Origin: Eggerthellaceae bacterium UBA5906
Lineage (GTDB): Bacteria > Actinomycetota > Coriobacteriia > Coriobacteriales > Eggerthellaceae
Assembly (NCBI GenBank): GCA_002431805.1
Contig: DJEE01000046.1
Coordinates: 4,107-21,946 of the forward strand
Length of the DNA: 17,840 nt
Direction of reading: 5' to 3'
How positions within the stretch are numbered: position 1 is the stretch's first letter; each line of letters begins with the position of its first letter. The position numbers were made by a program, and so were the translations under genes. The notes beneath the pieces are model-generated. The model ran no database searches. It saw nothing but the letters and a program-made list of their open reading frames with translations, and had not been told where the DNA came from. Shown here one piece after another: positions 1 to 8,191 of this stretch.

Positions 1-220
1 GTTCGCGGGCGAACCTCACCATGTCCGCGCCAGCATCTTTTATCGCCAGCGCACATGCACCCGCTAGCTCGTTTCAACGCTGCCCATCATGCTTTCAAAC
101 ATCGCAAACGTCTATCGTGCAAACCCGTGATTTTGTACTAAAACGCGAAAAATCACTGTCATGCAAAATAGGTACATGATACGTTTTACCTGTTCAAAGC
201 TTTAGCAACACGTAAGCAGC
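1..220. other. left edge, no supported gene
   Basis: I see no gene that I can support here. Short open frames run off the left edge on both strands. On the plus strand a frame is open from the edge to about 180, with an ATG at 21. On the minus strand a frame starting at an ATG near 54 stays open to the edge. None has a convincing ribosome binding site or a recognisable product. The segment lies beyond the terminator that ends fdhE, so it probably holds the upstream part of whatever lies outside the window. Confidence 0.5.
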
Positions 221-248
221 AAAAAGGCCGAGCATCCGCCCGGCCTTT
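221..248 (-). terminator. intrinsic terminator after fdhE
   Basis: On the minus strand an 8-bp stem (AAAGGCCG at 223-230 pairs with CGGCCTTT at 241-248) closes a 10-base loop and is followed by a run of five T. It begins about 20 bases after the fdhE stop codon, in the right direction to end that transcript. Confidence 0.85.
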
Positions 249-269
249 ACAACTTGCGTACTGCAGTTG

Positions 270-1187
270 CTACTTTTGCGCTTGCTGCGCCGAAAGTTGA
301 CGATACGCAATCAAATCAAGCTTCGCCATGACCACATCTTCAACCTCGTAGCTAAACGGATACAGCGCGGCCATAGGCGAATCCTCCTCGTACACGGTAC
401 GTACGTATCCGCCGCACTCATCGCACGTTGCGATACGGTGATCGTCGTCGCCCTCAACATTGAAGAAGTGCAAGTGCCCCTGATTCTGCGTGCCGCACCG
501 CGCGCAGCGAACGCGCTCGAAATCCCACACGCAGCCGCACTGCGCACACCATAGCGCACGACCGCGGCCCTTAGATTTCGTGCCAGCCGTGCCAACATGT
601 GCCACGGAAGCCTCGCAGCCGCATACCGGGCAATGCACCGGATACGGCTGATCGGCGTTGCCCTCAACGCGCGCAGCTTGCACGGCATTAGCCACCGGCT
701 CCAAATACGCTCTCAGCGCCAAGGAAACAACCGCGCCGCCCATACGCGCAGCAGCTTCGTCAAGCCCATCATCTTCAAGCAGGCCAACGAACGCCTCAAC
801 ATACGCCGCAGGATTGCTCCCCGCAAGTGCAAGGTCGGAAGCGTGAACCAAACGATCCCAGCGAACGCGCGCAAGCGCATCGCGCGAAGCCTGGTCAAAA
901 CCATCGAACAACGCCATGGCCGCGGCAAGACGGGAAGCACCGTCAACCAGCGCCTCCTCATCGATGGTTGCAGGATGCTCGCGAAGCACAGGCCGCTCGG
1001 CTTCCGAAAGCGCCTTGAGGTCATGTGCACACGGGACCTCAAACGACACCGCATCGGCATGCTCGCGGCACAGCTCGTCCTGCACGCCCCACAACGTGCG
1101 GAAAAAACGCAAGCGTTCAATCTCCGATTCAGATAGCTTCGCCTCATACGCAGCGATAGCCACATCGGCCTGTTGCAAATTCGTCAT
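270..1187 (-). CDS. fdhE: FdhE-like formate dehydrogenase maturation protein
   Basis: This is a 305-residue protein (E. coli FdhE is 309). FdhE proteins are cytoplasmic rubredoxin-like iron/zinc-binding factors needed to mature or activate respiratory formate dehydrogenases; they act on the Sec-containing catalytic subunit before export. The C-terminal third carries the family's four CxxC pairs: CPVC (186-189), CAQC (214-217), CARC (228-231) and CDEC (255-258). The phrase HLHFFNVEGDDDHRIATC is typical of the family. I chose the ATG at 1187 because GAGG lies five bases before it and AGGAG ten bases before it, and because the length then fits. A GTG at 1247 would add 20 unlikely residues. The gene lies downstream of fdhA-fdhB-fdhI in the same direction, but a gap of 287 bases with hairpins separates it, so it may be expressed separately or attenuated. 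Confidence 0.9.
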   Translation of the reverse strand: MTNLQQADVAIAAYEAKLSESEIERLRFFRTLWGVQDELCREHADAVSFEVPCAHDLKALSEAERPVLREHPATIDEEALVDGASRLAAAMALFDGFDQASRDALARVRWDRLVHASDLALAGSNPAAYVEAFVGLLEDDGLDEAAARMGGAVVSLALRAYLEPVANAVQAARVEGNADQPYPVHCPVCGCEASVAHVGTAGTKSKGRGRALWCAQCGCVWDFERVRCARCGTQNQGHLHFFNVEGDDDHRIATCDECGGYVRTVYEEDSPMAALYPFSYEVEDVVMAKLDLIAYRQLSAQQAQK

Positions 1188-1357
1188 GATAACCTCGCTC
1201 CTGTCATCGTGCATGTTCAAATAGCGCTGCCCCAAAGCATCCGCCACTCACCCGTTAAGCTGCAGCGCAAGCCGTCAACGCATATAGCTGTTGCCAAAAG
1301 GATGAAGGCACCGAAATGCCGCCTCATCCGCTTGCCAACGCGCATACAATACGTAAA

Positions 1358-1421
1358 CGGTAGCCCGGTGCTCACTCCTGTGCCTTACGCGCGGGAATGT
1401 CTGCGAAGCCCCGGGCTACCG
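1358..1421 (-). repeat. long-loop inverted repeat upstream of fdhE
   Basis: CGGTAGCCCGG at 1358-1368 pairs perfectly over 11 bases with CCGGGCTACCG at 1411-1421, enclosing a 42-base loop. It lies between fdhI and fdhE, in what would be the fdhE leader. I do not recognise a known riboswitch class in it. It could be a structured leader, a processing site or a repeat. Confidence 0.45.
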
Positions 1422-1424
1422 ATT

Positions 1425-1463
1425 AGGTGGGCAGCTTGACGAAAGCCGCCCACCTTCGTTTTC
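1425..1463. terminator. hairpin just after fdhI, possible terminator
   Basis: AGGTGGGC (1425-1432) pairs with GCCCACCT (1448-1455), and GCTT/AAGC extends the stem inside. It lies about 20 bases after the fdhI stop. On the minus strand no T run follows the stem. The T-rich side (CGTTTT) is downstream only on the plus strand, where no gene ends. It may cause partial termination or stabilise the mRNA end of the fdhABI transcript. Confidence 0.4.
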
Positions 1464-1474
1464 AGCAGGAAGAA

Positions 1475-2239
1475 CTACTTAACGTCCTTCTCCACCACGT
1501 TTTTGCCGCTGGCAATCTCCTCACGAGCCCAGTGACCCCAGTGGTACAAAGCATCAGCTTCGGAAACCAGGCCGTCGCCGAACATCAACTTGTACGTGCC
1601 ACGGTAGGGCTGGAAGATGCCGCCGCCCAAGAAGATATGGGCCAAGCCAAACACGGCAATGAGCAAGAAGCCCAAGTCGTGCAGGAACAGCACCACGCCA
1701 TACCCCGTGCCCAGATCAACAATCGTGGACCCGGCGACCAGAATAAGGCCCGTCACGCCCATGAGCGCGCCGGCAAGCCACAGCATGCCGTCGGCGAAGC
1801 GCTGACCAGACTTCACTTCACCCTGATCGGGCATGTGAATCCATTTGGCCATGAACAGGTACGGGAAGAACAGGGCCATCCACTTCTTGTCGTCGCTGTC
1901 CCAGGAATGGAACAGGTTCTTGAAGATGTGAGCCACGCCCTTCGGTGCCAAAATCGCGCTGATAAGGGGCACCAGCACAAAGATGAAGCCGAGCACGCGA
2001 TGCGACATGCGGATAGCGAACACGGTGTTCGCGCCTACTGCCTGAGCAAGCTGCGGCACAAACACAAACAGGCCGGAGATGCACAGCAGAATGCAGGCGA
2101 TAACGGTAACGCCGTGCGTGATACGAGCCTGCTTGGAATGACGACGAATATACTTCTCTTTGCCAGAAGCGGCGCGATCCTTCAGAAACGCATCATCTTT
2201 GGCGCGGGCTTCCGGGGAAACGGTAACGGTATGGCTCAT
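1475..2239 (-). CDS. fdhI: formate dehydrogenase cytochrome b (gamma) subunit
   Basis: This is a 254-residue integral membrane protein of the FdnI/FdoI type. It takes electrons from the iron-sulfur subunit through two b hemes and passes them to menaquinone. Hydrophobic segments lie at about 43-64, 80-98, 151-172 and 181-205. Histidines 42, 80, 187 and 201 are good heme-ligand candidates: the 14-residue gap between the last two matches the spacing known in E. coli FdnI, as does roughly the first gap. It is longer than FdnI (217) because of a charged N-terminal extension of about 35 residues. The ATG overlaps the fdhB stop codon by one base (TAATG), which indicates translational coupling. Confidence 0.92.
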   Translation of the reverse strand: MSHTVTVSPEARAKDDAFLKDRAASGKEKYIRRHSKQARITHGVTVIACILLCISGLFVFVPQLAQAVGANTVFAIRMSHRVLGFIFVLVPLISAILAPKGVAHIFKNLFHSWDSDDKKWMALFFPYLFMAKWIHMPDQGEVKSGQRFADGMLWLAGALMGVTGLILVAGSTIVDLGTGYGVVLFLHDLGFLLIAVFGLAHIFLGGGIFQPYRGTYKLMFGDGLVSEADALYHWGHWAREEIASGKNVVEKDVK

Positions 2240-3180
2240 TATTTGCCCCCCTTCTTCCCAAGCGGGAGATTCTCGGTGATATGCTCAACCACCGTCTTAT
2301 CGTCCTGCGGGTCGCCATGCTGCACGACGTCGCCCGTAATCACCGAAACCGTATCCTCGGTCTCGGGGTTGTACGCAAGCTTATCGCGCTTATAGCCAAC
2401 AGCCAGGCCAAACATTGCTGCCAGGCCGACAACGGTCAAGCCCGTCAGCGCACCGGTAACCGGCTTCATGATCTGCGTCAGCTGCGCGGTTGCGGGAACC
2501 TGCGGATCAGCAACCTGGCCATGAGCCTCCACGCCGTACTTCAGCACCTGAATCACATGCAAGCCGCCCATCTCGTGCTCGCCGTACAGGCACGCATCGG
2601 GGTAACCGTTCTCGTGCAGCCACTCAACCTTTTCCTTGCCCTGGGCAATCAGCTTATCGCGATCGCCAAACTGCAGGGCCTGAGGCTGGCACGTGGACAC
2701 GCAAGCCGGGGCCATCCCGTGCGCCACGCGGTCGGCACAACCCGTGCACTTGTCGATGACGGTCTTGTCAAGCAGGCCGTTGGACTCGTAGCGCGGCACG
2801 TCGTACGGGCAGACGCTGTGGCAGTACTGGCACCCGATGCACTTGTCCTGGTGCACTTCCACAAAGCCAGTTTCCTCGTTGCGCTCAAGAGCGCCGCCTG
2901 GGCAGATAGAGGCGCAGGGCGCATCGGTACAGTGCTGGCACGCACGACGGCCAAACGCCCACTTCACCGGCTTGATCTTGCTGTCGCCCTCAAGCTCGTT
3001 GAACGTGATGATCAAACGCGTGTTGCCGTTGATGTCAGCGGGGTTTTGGTGCGTGCCCGACCATTTCGTCTCGTTGGTGCCAAGGGGACTTGGCAGGTTG
3101 TTCCAGCATTTGCAGGCAACCTGGCAGCCTTTGCAGGCCGTGCACTTGGAGGAATCGAAGTAAATCGCTTTTTCAGACAT
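2239..3180 (-). CDS. fdhB: formate dehydrogenase iron-sulfur (beta) subunit
   Basis: This is a 313-residue electron-transfer subunit of the FdnH type (E. coli 294). Four cysteine groups for 4Fe-4S clusters are visible: C13-x2-C16-x2-C19-x3-C23, a second beginning at C81 (CQHCTDAPCASICP), a third at C114 (CIGCQYCHSVCP), and a fourth at C145-C148 with C160 and C164. A single hydrophobic segment at about 243-263 matches the C-terminal membrane anchor of FdnH. It relays electrons from the exported alpha subunit to the cytochrome b. The start is set by AAAGGAGG nine bases before the ATG. The gap to fdhA is 14 bases and the gene overlaps fdhI by one base, so the three form an operon. Confidence 0.95.
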   Translation of the reverse strand: MSEKAIYFDSSKCTACKGCQVACKCWNNLPSPLGTNETKWSGTHQNPADINGNTRLIITFNELEGDSKIKPVKWAFGRRACQHCTDAPCASICPGGALERNEETGFVEVHQDKCIGCQYCHSVCPYDVPRYESNGLLDKTVIDKCTGCADRVAHGMAPACVSTCQPQALQFGDRDKLIAQGKEKVEWLHENGYPDACLYGEHEMGGLHVIQVLKYGVEAHGQVADPQVPATAQLTQIMKPVTGALTGLTVVGLAAMFGLAVGYKRDKLAYNPETEDTVSVITGDVVQHGDPQDDKTVVEHITENLPLGKKGGK

Positions 3181-3194
3181 GTTCTATCCCTCCT

Positions 3195-6100
3195 TTAGGC
3201 CTTCTCGATGTCAACGAGGAACGCCTTGTACTCAGGCGTGAACGAGTTCGGGTCGCCAACGTTAGGCGTCAGGTCGTTGACCACATCACCTGTGCCGTAC
3301 AGGTCTGCCCAGCCGAAGTGATGCGTCAAGCCAACCTGGTGCTGCAGCTTGCCGTTCACCATCATGGGTTGCAAACGCTTCGTCACCAGCGCCGGGACCA
3401 CAACGGAGCCGCGGTTGTTATACACGCGCACCTCGTCGCCGTTCTTGATGCCCTTTTCTGCAGCAAGTTCTTCGCTCATCTCGACGAACTGAGATGGCAT
3501 AGCTTCCACGAGCGACGGGCACAAGCGCGTCTGACCACCGGTTTGCCAATGCTCGGTGACCGAGTAGGTGGTACCGACGATGGGGTACTGCTCCTTGGAG
3601 CCCTGCTTGGTGGACGCATACTGCGTACCGAATGCGCAGGGGTTTTGGAACGCGCCGTTGAGCGGATTGGTGTCACACGGCGACTCGAACGGCTCGAAGT
3701 GCTCAGGCAGCGGGCCGTCGACCATGCCGTAGCTCTCCAAGCGGGCGTTTTGCTCCCACAGCATGAAGAACGTCTTGTTGTTCGGCGGAACCGGCGTGCC
3801 GTCGGCCTTCGCAGCCACGAAGTCGGCCTGGTCGACCAGATCCCACTTCGTGCCGTTCCATTCCATGAGCTTCTTGTTCTCGTTCCACGGCTTGCCCTGC
3901 ATATCGCAGCTGTTGCGGTTGTACAGAATGCGGCGGTTGCTCGGCCAGCTAAACGCCCACTCGGAGTTCAAGCCAATGCCAGACTTGTCCTCGGTGTTGC
4001 GGCGGCACAGCGGCTGCTCGGCCGGGTCAAGCGGCGCGGCGTTGTTGTTCCACATGCCGGAGTAAATCCACATCGCGCATGCGGTGGAGCCGTCGGCACC
4101 CAGTTCGGAGTAGCCCTTGAGCAGATCGGTCTTCGGGTTGGCGGAGTTCGTGTTGCACTCGGTGCCCGCCACGCGGTAGCCGTTGAGGGCCCAAGCCACA
4201 GGGCGCGGGTCCATCTTGCCGTCGACGTAGTAATCCCACTTCGTCTTGAGGATCGGGTCGGGGTTGGCGCCGCCTTCCTTCTTGTACAGATCGCAGATAG
4301 CGGTCCAGATAAGGTCGCACATCTCGTAGTCAGGCTTGGCCTGGTCCCACGGCTCCACGGCCTGGTAGCGGTACTGAATCCAGCGGCCGGAGTTCAGGAT
4401 GATGCCCGGCTTCTCATAGATAAGCGCGCACGGCAGATAGTACACCGTGGTGTTGATCTCGGCCGGGTTCATGTCCGGGGCCTTCCAGAAGCTGGCAGAC
4501 TCGGTGATAACCTGGTCGGCCACAACCAGCCAATCAAGGTTGGCCATGGAACGACGCACATTGCCGGCGTTCGGGGCGGAATGACAGGGGTTCATGCCCC
4601 AGTTGAAGTAGCCCTTGATGACGCCTTGCTGCATGAGCTCGAAGGTGGAGATGTGCGTGTAGTCCACGGCGCCCGTCTCGGACGGAACCTTCGGCCACCA
4701 GTCGTAGCCGTAGTCGTTGTCAACGGTTGCGTTCTCGCCGAACCACTCCTTCAAGGAGGAGACGATGAACTTCGGCTTGTTGGTGTAGTAGCCGTCGGAA
4801 TAGGTCTGGGACTCGAGCCACTTGCGCAGGCTGGAGCGGTCGGTGGTGTTTGCCCACTTTAGGTAAGCAGGATGCTCGTTCACCATCATGCCCATGTCCG
4901 TGGCGCCCTGCACGTTCGGCTCGCCGCGCAGCGCGTTCACGCCGCCGCCGGGTACGCCGATGTTGCCAAGCAGCAGCTGCATGACGCACATGGCGCGGGT
5001 GTTCTGAGCGCCATAGGTGTGCTGCGTCTGACCCAGGGCGTACAGCACCGTGCCAGCCTTGCCGGGCTTAGCGGTTGCGGTATAGGTTTTGTAGACGAGT
5101 TCAAGGACATCCTTGTCCATGCCGCAGATGCCCGAAACGGTGTCGAGCGTGTAGCGGGAATAATGCTTCTTGAACTGCTGATAGACGCACATGGGGTCTT
5201 GCAGCGTCATGTCCTTCTTCGGGTTGGTCAGCGTCGGCGTGGTGAATTCAGGGACGCCAGGCTTGGAAACCCAGGAGTACGCGCCAGTTTCGCTGGTGTC
5301 CCAATCCTCGGTAGAGGCGGTCTCATAGTGCCAGCTGTGCGCGTTGTACGTCTTGGTCTTCTCGTCCCAACCGCTGAACAGGCCCGTTTCGGGGTCGAAC
5401 TTGTAATCAGGATCAAGGATGTAAGAAGCGTTGGTGTAGTTGAGCAGGTACTCGAAGTTGTACTCGCTCATATCGCCGGTTGCCTGGTACTTGGCCAGGT
5501 TCGGCTCAATAAGGTTCTCGATGATGTAGTTGTACATGCCGCCATAGAACGCAATGTCGGTGCCGGAGCGGATGGGGCACCAGATGTCGGCTTGCTCGGC
5601 AGTACGGGTGTAACGCGGATCGACAACGATCCACTTCGCGCCCTGCTCATGGGCTTTCTCAAGCCACAGCGCGGACACGGGATGGTTCTCAACGGAGTTA
5701 GAACCGCAGTTCAAGATAACGTCGGTGTTTTGGAAGTCGCACCAATGGCTCGTCATAGATCCACGACCGAATGAAGCTGCCAGACCGGCAACCGTGGGGC
5801 CGTGTCAAACACGAGCCTGATTGTCAATAGCGATGACGCCCAGCGAGCGCATCATCTTGAGAATCAGGTATTCCTCCTCCGAGTTTTCCTGCGAACCGCC
5901 CAAGCTGGCAATTGCCGGCGTGTAGTTGACGGTCAAGCCGTTTTCGTTTTTCTCAACGAACGTGGCATCGCGCGTGTCTTTGACCTTGCGCGCAATCTCC
6001 TTGATGGCATCGTCCCAGGAAATGTCCTCCCAGTCCGAAGCGCCCGGACGACGCACCAGCGGGCGCGTGGCGCGCTTGGGGTTTTTGATGACCTCATGCG

Positions 6101-6407
6101 TTTCAGGGTCAACCACGTTGCGCAGCTGGAACATGGTTGCGCCCTTCGGGCACAGGCCGCCCTCGTTGATGGGATGGTCGGGGTCGCCCTCAAGGTTGAT
6201 CAGCTCGCCGTTGCGCACCGAAAGCAAAGAACCGCATCCGCCTGCGCAGTAGCAGCAGATGTTGGTGTACTCTTCGGTGTTCACCAACTTCCAATCTTGC
6301 TTCGACTCTTCGGCAAATGCCTGAGTCTGCGAGGAGAGCTCGAACGCCATCGTGGTTGCCAGCGCAGCACCGGTTGCTTTGAAAAAGCCCCTGCGTGACA
6401 GGTTCAT
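3195..6407 (-). CDS. fdhA: selenocysteine formate dehydrogenase catalytic (alpha) subunit
   Basis: This is the molybdenum/tungsten bis-MGD catalytic subunit, which oxidises formate to CO2 on the outer face of the membrane. The full chain is 1070 residues including selenocysteine 201, encoded by TGA at 5805-5807; naive ORF calling splits it into 200- and 853-residue pieces. The N terminus has a twin-arginine signal (SRRGFFK, residues 4-10, then a hydrophobic stretch to about 32). The 4Fe-4S site is C51-x2-C54-x3-C58-x27-C86. The Sec context NQARV-U-HGPTV is that of FdnG/FdoG, with the conserved histidine after Sec. The reading frame continues without a break across the TGA. The E. coli homologue has 1015 residues and Sec196. 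A GGAG nine bases before the ATG supports the start. The protein is exported by Tat, probably folded together with FdhB. Expression needs selA, selB and a tRNA-Sec, none of which is in the window. Confidence 0.96.
5775..5807 (-). promoter_or_regulatory. UGA(Sec) codon and SECIS-like element in fdhA
   Basis: The TGA is at 5805-5807. Twelve bases after it, a minus-strand stem begins (GGTTGCC pairing with GGCAGCT), with a GGUCU apical loop and a possible unpaired U next to the upper stem. The bacterial SECIS of E. coli fdhF has the same GGUCU loop, bulged U and distance from the UGA, and SelB reads it. The flanking bases CACGGCCC are also shared with fdhF. Confidence 0.88.
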
Positions 6408-6524
6408 GCCCCTCAGCTCCTTTCCTACTCGTCTTGCACTCGTCTTTTCGAACGCGAAACCGAGAAAAAGCTGCCCTCTTATCGACTGGAGGCCGCGATA
6501 AGATTGCGCTCGCCACGGCGCGTT

Positions 6525-6608
6525 GAACTTCGCACTGTGCGTGCGCGAAGTTCCCTCAAACTATAGGTCAACATTTGATACGTTTTTGACACCATTCCGG
6601 CAAATGGT
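6525..6608 (-). promoter_or_regulatory. putative fdhA promoter with two dyads
   Basis: TATAGT on the minus strand (6560-6565) is a plausible -10, with only a weak -35. Two perfect dyads flank it. GAACTTCGC (6525-6533) with GCGAAGTTC (6545-6553) lies at or just after the expected transcript start. ACCATT (6591-6596) with AATGGT (6603-6608) lies just upstream of the -35 region. The first could be an operator or a leader hairpin, and the second an activator site. The leader to the fdhA ATG would be about 145 bases. The regulator is unknown. Confidence 0.4.
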
Positions 6609-6974
6609 AGCTGCGCGGCAACATTCGAGCAGAATAACCCCTTTAGGGTGGGTAGTTTTTCGCCACATTAACCCAAAATTGGGGTATAGGTGACCACCGT
6701 TTCTCCACAGATGTGGTATTTACTAACGATTTACTTGCAATTAAATGCAGCAGACATAGTCAAACGATTCGAATTGTGCAGAGGGTATATCTCGGCCGTT
6801 TCGGGGAGCAAACACAACCGATGGCTCCCATATGAGAAAGCATACGCAAATGCTACGTCCCTTGAAGCGGTTGGCTTCAAGGGGCGTTGCAAAAAAGGCT
6901 TAAATTGGTAATGGGCGCGATACGATGCGTCGGAAACGAAATAAGTACGCCAGAGCGCTGCGCACAGGGCGCAT
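6609..6974. other. intergenic region with several inverted repeats
   Basis: No gene here can be supported. Two G/C-clamped dyads lie close together: ACCC-N5-GGGT (6637-6649) and ACCC-N7-GGGT (6671-6685). Further on are GGGAGC/GCTCCC (6804-6809 and 6824-6829) and a strong hairpin at 6855-6887. A 73-codon plus-strand frame (6690-6911, GTG start) and an 85-codon minus-strand frame (6731-6988) overlap head-on. Neither has a clear ribosome binding site or a recognised family. The region may hold distal control sites for fdhA or a small RNA. Confidence 0.4.
6855..6887. repeat. strong 14-bp hairpin
   Basis: ACGTCCCTTGAAGC (6855-6868) pairs with GCTTCAAGGGGCGT (6874-6887), with one G-U pair and a 5-base loop GGTTG. 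The adjacent A/T run (AAAAAA at 6891-6896) is on the wrong side of the stem for an ordinary terminator in either direction: on the minus strand the T run precedes the stem. It lies about 90 bases downstream of the stop codon of the gene on its right, so it could protect that mRNA's 3' end or be part of an RNA. Confidence 0.5.
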
Positions 6975-8111
6975 CTACAGGCTTTCAACCACCTTAGCCG
7001 ACACTACATTGCTTGGGGAAACAAGGATGGCACCTACCGAATCTATTTCAGGAGCATTCACATAGAACGTTCCTCCGGAATTCGCGCCCATCGTGGAAAC
7101 GTCGTCGTCTTGCAGCGTGATGACGATGTCGATGCCTTGCACATTGCGCACGTATGAACGCACCGAGCTGATGCACACGATCATGTCGACTTTGGCATCT
7201 TTGAAATACGCGATGCGCTCTTGCGCGGCATCTTCCGAAAGCGGCACATCAACGGAAAACACGCCGATGCGCTTCTGACCGCGTTTTACAATGGCACCGT
7301 CTTCGTACATAGAAGGATGAGCCGTATCAAGAACCAGCACCTGCGCACCCTTGCCTTGATATAACGCGCAAACGTCGCCAGGAGCCACGGGGTCGGTTTT
7401 CTTTGACGTCAGCCCGCTACGTGCCACAGCGCTGCTATCAGCATCGAAAGGCGTGGACGCATTTTCTTCAGCCGTACTCGATTCCGTTATTTCAGAGCTG
7501 TTGTCATTGTCCGCAGACGAAACCTCGCTTGCCACGCCATCGGCAGAAATGGTGGCAGAAGAGCCGCTCTGCTGCTCAGATTCGGCTGGCAGAGAAGACG
7601 ATGAGCCAGCAACGTTCGATCGCGTGGCGGACGCTTCTCCCGTTGCCGAAGCCTCACCGCTGCCCACCTTGGCGGTATCGCTGCTACTCGTGTCAGAAGT
7701 CACAGGAGCAGCGATGCTATCGACATCCGAAGTTAAGCCGGATGCGGCATCAGTGCGCGTATCGGCACTATCCGAATCCGAAGCAGCATTCTTTTTCTTT
7801 GAGGATGAGGTGCCTGAGTCGAGCACCTGATTGCTTGAAGCCGATGCACTGCTTGCGTTATCGCTTGCAGACTGGGTTGAAGACGACCCGCTTACGGATG
7901 ACGCGACAGCAGGTTCCGCTTCGGGCAACACGGTTCCCGCATACACAATAGCGGTATAGCCCTCCATCTGCCCAACCTTCTCATCAATGGCAGATGCGGC
8001 AACATTCCAGGAATGGCCGGCAACCAGATACCAGCACAGCCCGCAGAAGCCGAGGACGACAAGGACGATGAACACGCCCAACGCTTGTTTTTCACGAGAA
8101 CTAGTAGACAT
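6975..8111 (-). CDS. membrane-anchored Ser-rich protein with degenerate metallophosphatase-like domain
   Basis: This is a 378-residue protein of unknown function. Residues 10-31 form one transmembrane helix, so the rest is probably outside the cell. Residues 71-236 are a low-complexity linker of Ser, Ala, Thr, Asp and Glu. Residues 237-378 are folded-looking and follow the order of 5'-nucleotidase/UshA-type calcineurin-like phosphoesterases: a QVLVLDTAH strand (family: LLDAGD), KRIGVFSVDVP (family: KIGVIGLTTP), a helix then VDMIVCISS (family: VDVVILLSH), VQGIDIVITLQDDD (family: VPGIDVIIGGHTH), and GTFYVNA. The metal-binding His and the GNHE block are missing. Residues 52-63 look like a remnant of the first strand, with the linker inserted after it. 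It is therefore probably non-catalytic, perhaps a binding or cell-surface protein. The homology is inferred by eye. I chose the ATG at 8111 because the helix follows directly. Upstream codons to 8279 are Arg-rich and overlap the preceding gene. Confidence 0.7.
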   Translation of the reverse strand: MSTSSREKQALGVFIVLVVLGFCGLCWYLVAGHSWNVAASAIDEKVGQMEGYTAIVYAGTVLPEAEPAVASSVSGSSSTQSASDNASSASASSNQVLDSGTSSSKKKNAASDSDSADTRTDAASGLTSDVDSIAAPVTSDTSSSDTAKVGSGEASATGEASATRSNVAGSSSSLPAESEQQSGSSATISADGVASEVSSADNDNSSEITESSTAEENASTPFDADSSAVARSGLTSKKTDPVAPGDVCALYQGKGAQVLVLDTAHPSMYEDGAIVKRGQKRIGVFSVDVPLSEDAAQERIAYFKDAKVDMIVCISSVRSYVRNVQGIDIVITLQDDDVSTMGANSGGTFYVNAPEIDSVGAILVSPSNVVSAKVVESL

Positions 8112-8118
8112 AGGTATC

Positions 8119-8149
8119 AGTATAGGCAAACGGCGCACGAGCCGGACAA
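8119..8149 (-). promoter_or_regulatory. putative promoter giving a leaderless mRNA
   Basis: TATACT on the minus strand (8119-8124) ends seven bases before the ATG at 8111. A -35-like TTGTCC lies at 8144-8149, with a 19-base spacer. No Shine-Dalgarno sequence is visible before that ATG. Transcription would start at or next to the A of the start codon. Leaderless mRNAs are common in actinobacteria. Confidence 0.4.
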
Positions 8150-8191
8150 CGGCCAGCAGACGCCCGCAGAGTTTCCAAAAAGCCAGCTCGT

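Noticed and set aside
1358..1421. Molybdenum-cofactor or other known riboswitch upstream of fdhE
   Set aside because: The context is tempting, but I could not match the conserved bases of that class, so it is reported only as an inverted repeat.
3090..4862. Long plus-strand open frame of 590 codons
   Set aside because: It lies antisense to fdhA and has no family character. High-GC codon bias on the minus strand leaves such frames open.
5805..6407. A separate 200-residue gene upstream of a 853-residue gene, or a nonsense mutation in fdhA
   Set aside because: The TGA is at the family's selenocysteine position, the frame is unbroken across it, and a SECIS-like stem follows, so it is one selenoprotein gene.
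6855..6887. Intrinsic terminator
   Set aside because: The stem is strong, but the T run precedes it on the minus strand and an A run follows on the plus strand, so it does not fit either direction.
6690..6911. Small plus-strand protein of 73 residues (GTG start)
   Set aside because: It has no ribosome binding site and no recognised family, a strong hairpin interrupts it, and a minus-strand frame overlaps it head-on. It is kept only as part of the intergenic description.
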